NCBI GenBank assembly: GCA_034430275.1
Contig: DAOUEW010000094.1
Location: forward strand, 1 to 18,081
Direction of reading: 5' to 3'
DNA length: 18,081 nt
From: JAUVXJ01 sp034430275
GTDB lineage: Bacteria; Chloroflexota; Anaerolineae; UBA7937; B3-Chlor
Numbering within the stretch: the stretch's first letter is position 1; every line of letters starts with the position of its first letter. Positions 1 through 6,027 of this stretch are shown in pieces. A model generated the notes under the pieces. It was not told the origin of the DNA. It did not search any database and saw only the letters and a list, made by a program, of their open reading frames with translations. The translations under genes were made by a program, and so were the position numbers.

Positions 1-1
1 C

Positions 2-523
2 CCTGGCTACTACCAGGAGACGAACCCCTCTGTTACTCTGGACGCAGCCTGGCAGACCGAAGTCGACGAGAAGGCGAGTGGCCAGACCCAAGCCGTCACC
101 GCAATGGCGGGCTCTACGGTAGAGCTGTCTTTCGTGGGACAGAACGTGGACCTGATCGCTTCGGTAGGGCCGGATGGCGGCCGACTGGCAGTATCCCTCG
201 ATGGGCATCCCGTGGATGCCCTATCCACGAACACCGAAGGCCGCTCTTATGTTGATCTCTTCAGCCCAGTCCGTCGGTGGCAGCAGCGTATCCCCCTCGT
301 CTATCAGGTCGACGATGCAGAACATACTGTGCTGCTCACTGTGCTCGACCGCGCAGACCTGGCCTCCAGTGGTACCCTGATCGCCATCGACGCGTTCGAA
401 GTCACTCGTGGAGAGCAGCCTTCCCCTCCCTACAACGTCATAGCGCTGCTGAGTCTGGCCATGATGGCTGTCGGAGGGTTGACGTGGAGGGAGTGGCGAC
501 AACTCCGCGGAGGGCGTGGATAG
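2..523 (+). CDS. C-terminal part of a membrane-anchored surface protein (5' truncated)
   Basis: The reading frame is open from the first complete codon at position 2, so the start lies outside the window; the ATG at 104 is internal, because the codons before it continue in the same style. The visible 173 residues hold a beta-rich module (SVTLDAAWQTEVDEKASG, then VELSFVGQNVDLIASV and LAVSLDGHPVD) resembling the small Ig-like or carbohydrate-binding-like modules of bacterial surface proteins. A single hydrophobic segment follows near the C-terminus (YNVIALLSLAMMAVGGLTW), then a short basic tail (RQLRGGRG). This suggests an extracellular module anchored by one C-terminal helix with the tail in the cytoplasm. 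No catalytic motif is visible, so I assign no function. The TPR gene follows on the same strand after 136 nt. Confidence 0.7.
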   Translation, partial: PGYYQETNPSVTLDAAWQTEVDEKASGQTQAVTAMAGSTVELSFVGQNVDLIASVGPDGGRLAVSLDGHPVDALSTNTEGRSYVDLFSPVRRWQQRIPLVYQVDDAEHTVLLTVLDRADLASSGTLIAIDAFEVTRGEQPSPPYNVIALLSLAMMAVGGLTWREWRQLRGGRG

Positions 524-659
524 CTCCTGGCCTGGCCGTTGGGCTGTGGTCACTCCGGTAAAGGTCCCGCACCCACCATCTGCCCAACCACACAGGTTCG
601 CTTTTCCAGGGCATCGCGGTCGCGCTCTCTGTTTTCGCGAGTGCTACGTTGCTCGAGAC

Positions 660-2060
660 ATGAAGACCACTAGGGTTCTCTCGTGGGCGGTCCTCATCGG
701 CCTGGTTCTGGCCGCGTCCTCTGCCCTTGCGAGGGCGGCCGTGGAGCCAACGCTGATGCTTCGTCTCGCGGACCAGTACCGGGCAGCTACGGAATACAGC
801 GCAGCCATCGGCATCTACGAGGACTTGATCGAGCTGCGCCCCGAGTGGGCTGCTCCGCGTGTCCGTCTGGGGCAGATCTACCTCGCCGAGGGTAGGTGGG
901 CTGAAGCTGAGAACGCATTCGCGCTGGCGCTGGAAACCAACAGCAGCGAAACACACGCTCTTGCCGGGCTGGCCGAGGTGGCACATCATCGAGGCGAGCT
1001 ACAGGCCGCCATCCACCTCTGTCGCCGCGCTCTGGCCCTCGATCCTTCGGACTCAGAGCTTCGCTACCGGCTCAGCCAGGCATACGTCGAGATGTCTCGC
1101 TTTTCTGAAGCAGAAGATGAACTCCATCGTATTCTCAGCCAAGAGACGAATTACCAGGGTGCACACTACTTGCTGGGGGCGACGCTGGCGATTGAGAACC
1201 CCGCGCTTGCCCTGGAGCACTTGCGGATCGCAGCGTCAGACGAGGAGCTAGCCCTCGCGGTCAGAGCGGCCGAGATGGTGCAAATCCTCACCAGTGGTGG
1301 CGAGCCAACTGCTCAGGACCAGATAGCGGACCAACTCGCTCGGTGGTATCTCAGGCACGAGATGCCAAGCCTGGCGCTGAGCCAGTTGGAACGACTCATG
1401 GAGCTCCATCCCAACAACTACACTGCGCGAGCGTACTTGGGGTACGCCCTGTTCTCGATGGGCAGGCACGACTCTGCGCGAGACACCCTGCGGGAGGTGA
1501 CTCAGCTTTGCCCACAGAACCCTCTGGGCTACTACTTCCTGGGGGTTCTACACCGATCAGAGGGCTACTATTCGACCGCGCTGTGGGATTTCAAGAGATC
1601 TCTGCGTCTGGATCCCTCGAACGCGGCCGTGTACGCGGAGATCGCCGATACCTACTCTCGCCTGGGCCAGTACGTAGCGGCGGAGGAGTGGTACCGCGCT
1701 GCGCCCGCCGTGGACCCTGAAGAGCCTGGCTTCTCACTGCTGCTGGCCCAGTTCTATCTCGAGGTCATACCCAGCCCTCGTGAAGCCCTCACCGCAGCCA
1801 CGGAAGCGGTCAGGCTGGCACCGGACGACCCCGTGGCGCTTGATCTTCTGGGTTGGGCCTATCTTATGGCTGGGGATGCAAAGACGGCGAGGATCGTACT
1901 GGAGAGAACTCTGACTCTGGACCCCAACCTCGCATCAGTGTACTATCACCTCGCTGTGGTGTACCAGGAACTAGGCGACGATGGAAGGGCCCAATGGGCA
2001 TTTCAGCGAACCATCGACCTGGATGTTGATGGCATCTATCGAGAGAAAGCCCTGAGATAG
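660..2060 (+). CDS. secreted TPR-repeat protein
   Basis: This 466-residue protein begins with a signal-peptide-like segment (basic MKTTR, hydrophobic core VLSWAVLIGLVLAASSALA, probable cleavage near residue 25). Almost all the rest is tetratricopeptide repeats, roughly eleven helix pairs. Typical examples are YSAAIGIYEDLIELRPEW, GRWAEAENAFALALE, GYYSTALWDFKRSLRLDP and GDAKTARIVLERTLTLDP. A less regular stretch near residues 190-225 divides the array. TPR arrays are protein-protein scaffolds; nothing shows a partner or an enzyme domain. ATG 660 is preferred over the in-frame GTG at 516, because that GTG has its GGAGGG only 1 nt away and would put 48 unstructured residues before the signal peptide. 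The Shine-Dalgarno before 660 is weak, and I see no clear promoter in the 136-nt gap upstream. Confidence 0.88.
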   Translation: MKTTRVLSWAVLIGLVLAASSALARAAVEPTLMLRLADQYRAATEYSAAIGIYEDLIELRPEWAAPRVRLGQIYLAEGRWAEAENAFALALETNSSETHALAGLAEVAHHRGELQAAIHLCRRALALDPSDSELRYRLSQAYVEMSRFSEAEDELHRILSQETNYQGAHYLLGATLAIENPALALEHLRIAASDEELALAVRAAEMVQILTSGGEPTAQDQIADQLARWYLRHEMPSLALSQLERLMELHPNNYTARAYLGYALFSMGRHDSARDTLREVTQLCPQNPLGYYFLGVLHRSEGYYSTALWDFKRSLRLDPSNAAVYAEIADTYSRLGQYVAAEEWYRAAPAVDPEEPGFSLLLAQFYLEVIPSPREALTAATEAVRLAPDDPVALDLLGWAYLMAGDAKTARIVLERTLTLDPNLASVYYHLAVVYQELGDDGRAQWAFQRTIDLDVDGIYREKALR

Positions 2061-2228
2061 GCGGAAGCCGCGGAGCCGTGACAGTTCACTGCGATCGAGC
2101 AGAGGATCGGAAGACGGTCGCGCCATCAGGAAGTGCGCTGCCGAGAACCCTGATCGTCCGGAGTTCGATGCACACGGTCAATAGGCTCTACGAGAGGTAT
2201 CAACTCAGCTCAACAAGAGGTGCTACAG

Positions 2229-2984
2229 ATGCGAATGAAGGACAAGGTTGCCGTGGTAACTGGAGCAGCGTCAGGTATAGGGTCGGCCACGATACGTCGG
2301 TTTGCCGCGGAGGGTGCGACCATCGTCGCTGCCGACATCGCAGACGCCAGCGACAGCGTTCGCGAGTTGACCCGGATGGGCGTAGCAGCTCGCTTCGTCC
2401 ATGCGGATGTGACCAAGGCCTCGCAGATCGAGAGCCTCGTCAACGAGACGGTAACATCCTTCGGTCGGCTAGACGTCTTGGTCAACAACGCCGGCATAGA
2501 GCTGCCGAAGAAGATCACCGACACCTCTGAAGCCGAGTGGGACCGGCTACTAGACGTGAACCTCAAGGGTGTCTTCCTCTGTGCCAAAGCGAGTATCCCC
2601 GTCATGCAGCGCCAGGGTGGAGGGGTGATCATCAACGTGGCCTCAGAGCTTGGCCTGGTCGGCGGATCTGAGATCGCCGCCTACAGCGCCTCCAAGGGTG
2701 GTGTGGTACAATTGACCAAAGCTCTGGCTATAGATCATGCCAGCGACAACATCCGAGTCAACTGCGTCTGCCCGGGCCCGGTGGAGACGCCATTGCTCCA
2801 GGCCATCATTGACGGGTCCTCGAACCCCGATCAGGAGCGGCGCAGCATCATCGAGAAGACGCTGCTCAAGCGCGTAGGACAGCCCGACGAGATTGCGAAC
2901 GTGATTGCCTTTCTGGCATCTAGTGAGTCTTCCTACATGACCGGTTCTATCGTGGTGGTCGACGGCGGATGCACCGCACAGTAA
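2229..2984 (+). CDS. classical short-chain dehydrogenase/reductase (SDR), probably NAD-dependent
   Basis: A 251-residue Rossmann-fold oxidoreductase of the classical SDR family, with the expected length. Visible landmarks are the cofactor loop TGAASGIG (residues 11-18), an Asp at the end of the second strand (VAADIAD, about D36) that by family rule favours NAD(H) over NADP(H), NNAG in LVNNAGIELP, the catalytic Asn in LDVNLKGVF, the catalytic Ser/Tyr/Lys in NVASELG...AAYSASKGG, the PG motif in VCPGPVETP, and the C-terminal YMTGSIVVVDGG. It resembles FabG-like or sugar/alcohol dehydrogenase SDRs; the substrate cannot be read from sequence. The ATG at 2229 is chosen because AAGAGG (2215-2220) lies 8 nt upstream; a GTG at 2220 overlaps that site. 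It may start a short operon with the small ORF and xth downstream. Confidence 0.92.
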   Translation: MRMKDKVAVVTGAASGIGSATIRRFAAEGATIVAADIADASDSVRELTRMGVAARFVHADVTKASQIESLVNETVTSFGRLDVLVNNAGIELPKKITDTSEAEWDRLLDVNLKGVFLCAKASIPVMQRQGGGVIINVASELGLVGGSEIAAYSASKGGVVQLTKALAIDHASDNIRVNCVCPGPVETPLLQAIIDGSSNPDQERRSIIEKTLLKRVGQPDEIANVIAFLASSESSYMTGSIVVVDGGCTAQ

Positions 2985-3009
2985 TGGGGCAAGAAGAACA
3001 TCGGAGTGT

Positions 3010-3024
3010 GCCTGCGTCGCAGGC
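3010..3024 (+). other. small perfect hairpin between the SDR gene and the small ORF
   Basis: GCCTGC (3010-3015) and GCAGGC (3019-3024) form a perfect 6-bp stem with a GTC loop, 25 nt after the dehydrogenase stop. No T-run follows, so it is not a standard intrinsic terminator. It could protect an mRNA end or be chance. Confidence 0.35.
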
Positions 3025-3050
3025 CGTCATCCCAGGAGTCCAACAGGCGA

Positions 3051-3058
3051 AGGGAGGT
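3051..3058 (+). promoter_or_regulatory. strong ribosome binding site for the 51-codon ORF
   Basis: AGGGAGGT lies 5 nt before the GTG at 3064. It is among the best Shine-Dalgarno matches in the window and is the main evidence that the small reading frame is translated. Confidence 0.75.
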
Positions 3059-3063
3059 ACGTC

Positions 3064-3219
3064 GTGAGCGGTGGTCGCCCCAGTGCGTCAGCGTTCTTCA
3101 CCAATCTACAAGCTCCTATGCCTTGGCGCCGCAAGCTGTGGTTGCTGGCACGCAACAACTGGATCAAGATACGCACTGGGAGCAACTGCTGCGGCCATCT
3201 TGGGGAGCCTGGATGTTGA
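3064..3219 (+). CDS. small Cys-rich protein ending in CCGHLGEPGC
   Basis: A 51-codon frame starting with GTG, 5 nt after an excellent Shine-Dalgarno. It reads as a polar N-terminus (SGGRPSASAFFTNLQAP), a basic, Trp-rich amphipathic middle (MPWRRKLWLLARNNWIKIRTG), and a compact C-terminal motif CCGHLGEPGC placed directly before the TGA. Three Cys plus one His within ten residues could bind a metal or iron-sulfur cluster, and the basic middle could touch membrane or nucleic acid; both are inference. I have an uncertain impression of similar CCG-x-x-G-x-PGC tails in small Chloroflexota proteins but cannot verify it. It lies between the dehydrogenase (79-nt gap) and exonuclease III (87-nt gap) on the same strand and is flanked by two perfect hairpins. 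A non-coding alternative is possible, but the ribosome binding site and the motif ending exactly at the stop argue against it. Confidence 0.7.
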   Translation: MSGGRPSASAFFTNLQAPMPWRRKLWLLARNNWIKIRTGSNCCGHLGEPGC

Positions 3220-3233
3220 CAGGTTCCTCACGA

Positions 3234-3250
3234 GGGACTGGGACAGTCCC
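3234..3250 (+). other. perfect 7-bp hairpin after the small ORF
   Basis: GGGACTG (3234-3240), loop GGA, CAGTCCC (3244-3250), 14 nt after the small ORF stop and before exonuclease III. The stem is perfect but no T-tract follows (ACCGACC). It may be a processing or attenuation structure, or a weak terminator. Confidence 0.45.
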
Positions 3251-3306
3251 ACCGACCTGAAGACGATTCCACTGCCTGAATGGGGTCTGAGGAGAGCGAG
3301 GAAGAG

Positions 3307-4098
3307 ATGCCGCCCCAACTGACGAAGGTGACCACCTACAACTGCAATTCCGTCCGCGCGCGACTGGAGTTAGTGTTGGAATGGCTCGAACGGGAAGCGC
3401 CCAGTGTGCTCTGCCTTCAGGAAACGAAAGTCCAGGACGCCGACTTCCCCGTGGAAGCCTTTCGAAGCCTTGGTTACCACGTGACGTTTCGAGGTCAGAA
3501 GGCTCACGCGGGGGTAGCCATCGTTAGCAGCGAGGAGCTACAGGACGTGGTTTTCGGTCTGGACGACGATGGTCAACCCGACGAGGCACGGCTGGCCTGG
3601 GCCAGGATGGGAGACGTCACTCTCATCAACACGTACGTTCCCCAGGGCCGTACGACCGATTCCCCTCAGTTCCAGTATAAACTCGACTGGTTCCGTCGCC
3701 TGCGAGCTTTCTTCGATCGCCACTTCAAGCCCCAAGACAGTATCCTGTGGGTCGGAGATTTCAACGTCGCCCCGGAGCCCATCGACGTGTACGATCCCCA
3801 GCGCCTGGTCAAGCACGTGGATTTCCATCCGGACGCTCGCGCGGCGCTGGAGGAGGTGAGGGCCTGGGGATTAGTCGACGTGTTCCGCCTCCACCACCCC
3901 GACGAGCCCGGCCAGTACACGTTCTGGGACTACAGAGTACCCAACTCCCTCGAAAGAGGCATGGGGTGGCGTGTAGACCATATCTGGGCCACCAGGCCCC
4001 TGGCCGACAAGTCGACCTCAGCCTGGATCGACGTGGACGCCCGTAGGGCCGAGAAGCCCTCGGATCACACCCTCCTGACCGCTCAGTTCGCTATCTGA
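3307..4098 (+). CDS. xth: exodeoxyribonuclease III (AP endonuclease family)
   Basis: A 263-residue member of the exonuclease III/APE1-like endonuclease-exonuclease-phosphatase fold, with normal length and complete active-site motifs: YNCNSVRARL (Asn14), LCLQETKVQ (metal-binding Glu39), NTYVPQG (Tyr110), WVGDFNVAPEPIDVY (Asp151, Asn153), WRVDHIWAT (Asp224, His225) and PSDHTLLTAQF (Asp253, His254). The family cleaves DNA 5' to abasic sites and removes 3' blocking groups in cytosolic base-excision repair. ATG 3307 is preferred because GAGG (3298-3301) lies 5 nt upstream; the in-frame ATG at 3280 has no ribosome binding site and adds nine acidic residues absent from the family. It converges with the FHA gene. 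Confidence 0.95.
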   Translation: MPPQLTKVTTYNCNSVRARLELVLEWLEREAPSVLCLQETKVQDADFPVEAFRSLGYHVTFRGQKAHAGVAIVSSEELQDVVFGLDDDGQPDEARLAWARMGDVTLINTYVPQGRTTDSPQFQYKLDWFRRLRAFFDRHFKPQDSILWVGDFNVAPEPIDVYDPQRLVKHVDFHPDARAALEEVRAWGLVDVFRLHHPDEPGQYTFWDYRVPNSLERGMGWRVDHIWATRPLADKSTSAWIDVDARRAEKPSDHTLLTAQFAI

Positions 4099-4215
4099 GA
4101 TCGCGCTGGAGGCCTCTGCCATGCTGTGGCGCGGAAGCCCACCTGGTGTCAGGGGCTTTCGCTCCGAAGGCTGATGGTCTTTGTGATCTCACCCGGCACG
4201 CCACAGACGAGAAGC

Positions 4216-4869
4216 CTACTCTTCCCAGGGCTGCACGAACTTGAAACCGTGTCCTCTCACCGCCACCACGTAGTGATGGGCCGGGTCCACGGAACCGATG
4301 CGTCGCCGCAACCTTCCGACAAGGGCGTCTATGGTTTCATCCGACACGCCCTGACTCGCATCATTGGGCCAGACGGCGGCGATGATCTCCTCGCGTGTGA
4401 AGACCCGGCCAGGATCTTCCTGGAGGAGAGCCAACAGTCCGAACTGGGCCTTGGACACGGGCGGCACGAGCTTTCTGCCCTGGACCCAGACCTCACGTCT
4501 CTCCAGATCCACCCACAATCCCCTACCGCGGACGATGGCGTCGGTCACCAGCGCCCCTGTGGCCTCCGGGTCGATGTACAGGGCCTTGAATTCCAGTCCT
4601 ATCTGGATTTCGTCCCCATCTCGCAAGACGTGTGGCTCGGATAAGCGTTGGCCATTGACGAAAGTCCCATTCCTGCTTCCCTGGTCGCGGATCGCGTACT
4701 GTCCGTGTTGCCTCTCCAGGACGGCATGCCGTCTGGACGCGAGGCGATCCTCTATCACCACGTCATTGTCCGCCAGGCGTCCGATAGTGACAGACTTGTC
4801 GGCGAGCGGAATCTCCCTTCCCTTCTCCTCCCCGCCCTGTACTACAAGCCGCGGTACCTTCTCTTGCAT
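4216..4869 (-). CDS. FHA domain - winged-helix (OmpR-type) DNA-binding regulator
   Basis: A 217-residue cytosolic protein. Residues about 8-95 are a forkhead-associated domain with the phosphothreonine-binding landmarks VTIGR (Gly30-Arg31), SRRHA (Ser45-His48) and GSRNGTFVNG (64-73). Residues about 115-213 are an OmpR/PhoB-type winged helix (PVSKAQFGLLALLQEDPGRVFTREEI as helices, then TIDALVGRLRRRIG as recognition helix, wing VVAVRGHGFKF). No receiver domain is present, so the FHA domain probably takes its place as the signal input. The gene is divergent from a Ser/Thr kinase, so binding of kinase phosphothreonine and coupling to transcription is a reasonable inference. GAGGGGAGG lies 9 nt before ATG 4869 and 6 nt before an adjacent GTG at 4872; either could be used. 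Confidence 0.9.
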   Translation of the reverse strand: MQEKVPRLVVQGGEEKGREIPLADKSVTIGRLADNDVVIEDRLASRRHAVLERQHGQYAIRDQGSRNGTFVNGQRLSEPHVLRDGDEIQIGLEFKALYIDPEATGALVTDAIVRGRGLWVDLERREVWVQGRKLVPPVSKAQFGLLALLQEDPGRVFTREEIIAAVWPNDASQGVSDETIDALVGRLRRRIGSVDPAHHYVVAVRGHGFKFVQPWEE

Positions 4870-4893
4870 CACCGCACGCCTCCCCTCTTGGCC

Positions 4894-4922
4894 TTGACAT
4901 CACCCGACAAACTGCATATCAT
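4894..4922 (+). promoter_or_regulatory. sigma-70-type promoter for the Ser/Thr kinase
   Basis: TTGACA (4894-4899), a 17-nt spacer, then TATCAT (4917-4922). This is a perfect -35 and 5/6 -10 at ideal spacing. It predicts transcription from about 4929 and a leader of about 68 nt. Confidence 0.75.
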
Positions 4923-4923
4923 A
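4918..4923 (-). promoter_or_regulatory. possible -10 box for the FHA gene, overlapping the kinase -10
   Basis: On the - strand these bases read TATGAT, 5/6 of the -10 consensus, overlapping five bases of the kinase -10. I see no good -35 at the right distance, so it would need an activator or is chance. Overlap would make the two transcripts compete. Confidence 0.3.
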
Positions 4924-4980
4924 TTGGCAGGGGTGCACGAGAGCATTCGCAGCAGTCTCACGTCGGATTTCCTCACTCGA

Positions 4981-4987
4981 AAGGTGG
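4981..4987 (+). promoter_or_regulatory. ribosome binding site fixing the TTG start of the kinase
   Basis: AAGGTGG is followed by 9 nt and TTG at 4997. No ATG or GTG lies in frame between here and the glycine-rich loop except one inside the kinase fold, so this site supports the TTG start. Confidence 0.65.
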
Positions 4988-4996
4988 AAAAAGCCC

Positions 4997-5998
4997 TTGA
5001 CTACGCCCTTACCCTCCGAGACTGTCCTGCAGGACAGATATAGAATCGTGGACCTCATAGGGCTTGGGGGTGTGGGAGCGGTGTACCTGACTGAGGATCT
5101 CCATCTCAGAGAGAAGAGGTGCGCCCTTAAGGAGATTCAGTACTCCACAGATGCGGGCCCTGAGGTCCAGGAGGAGTTGCGAAGACAATTTCACCGAGAA
5201 GCAATCGCTCTCGCGAATCTCGACCATCCCAACTTGCCCAAGGTCTTCGACTACTTCTCTCAAGACGGACGCGACTACCTGGTCATGGACTACGTGGCTG
5301 GCCCCAACCTCAAGGAGGTCTTGGACGAAACGCGGGCCAGCGGGGGTGCACTCCCCGAGAGACAGGTTCTGGACTGGGCCGACCAGATATGTGACGCCCT
5401 TGCCTACCTGCACAGCCAAGACCCACCCATCATCCATCGCGACGTGAAGCCGGCCAACATCAAGGTCACGGCCGACAACGTGGTCAAGCTGGTTGACTTC
5501 GGCTTGGTCAAGTTCTCCGATCCCAAGGACCCCAGAACCATCACCCTGCTTCAGGCTTACGGCACTCCCACTTACGCACCGTTGGAGCAGTATGGTGCCG
5601 GCTCCGGACGCACCGACGTGCGGTCCGACATCTACTCCCTGGGAGCTACCTTGTATCACCTCCTCACCGGGCGTGCTCCCGCCAATGCTCAGCAGCGTTT
5701 CCTCGAACCTGAGAGCCTGCTTGCCCCGCGGTCCCTGAATCTACGCATCTCCCATCTCACGGAGTACCTGATCCTCAAGGCCATGGCCGTCCGTCCTGAC
5801 GATCGATATCAGAGTGTGCGAGAGATGAGGAAAGACCTGGCCATGGCCAGTAACCTTTCCGTCGGGACCAAGACTCAGAACCGTCTAGCCCTGGTCTGGT
5901 CGAGTCTTCTGCCGCACAAGTGGCTGACCCTGGGTGTGCTGTTCTTGTTCCTCGCGGCCCTCCTGATGACCATAGTACAGCCACAACCCATCTTCTAG
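4997..5998 (+). CDS. membrane-anchored Ser/Thr protein kinase
   Basis: A 333-residue Hanks-type kinase starting at TTG. The domain spans residues 15-285 with all catalytic landmarks: glycine loop GLGGVGAVY (22-30), Lys45 in CALKEI, Glu68 on helix C, HRDVKPANI (147-155, catalytic Asp149), DFG (167-169), and YAPLEQY in place of the APE motif, a variant common in bacterial kinases. The activation segment (KFSDPKDPRTITLLQAYGTPTY) has several Thr/Ser that could be autophosphorylated. One transmembrane helix lies at about 308-327 and only a few residues follow, so there is no PASTA or other external sensor; the signal must be cytosolic or come from a partner. The divergent FHA regulator is the obvious candidate substrate or reader. 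Confidence 0.93.
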   Translation: MTTPLPSETVLQDRYRIVDLIGLGGVGAVYLTEDLHLREKRCALKEIQYSTDAGPEVQEELRRQFHREAIALANLDHPNLPKVFDYFSQDGRDYLVMDYVAGPNLKEVLDETRASGGALPERQVLDWADQICDALAYLHSQDPPIIHRDVKPANIKVTADNVVKLVDFGLVKFSDPKDPRTITLLQAYGTPTYAPLEQYGAGSGRTDVRSDIYSLGATLYHLLTGRAPANAQQRFLEPESLLAPRSLNLRISHLTEYLILKAMAVRPDDRYQSVREMRKDLAMASNLSVGTKTQNRLALVWSSLLPHKWLTLGVLFLFLAALLMTIVQPQPIF

Positions 5999-6027
5999 GT
6001 GTAACCACACCAGTCCACACGCGCTAA

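Noticed and set aside
516..659. Upstream GTG start for the TPR protein overlapping the preceding stop
   Set aside because: The Shine-Dalgarno is only 1 nt from the GTG, and the extra 48 residues would hide a clear signal peptide that begins at ATG 660.
4134..4160. Terminator between exonuclease III and the FHA gene
   Set aside because: AAGCCC...GGGCTT can pair, but the 12-nt loop is large and only a short T-run follows; too weak to call.
5998..6011. Bidirectional terminator between the convergent kinase and GH3-like genes
   Set aside because: Only a 5-bp GGTGT/ACACC stem with no T-run on either strand.
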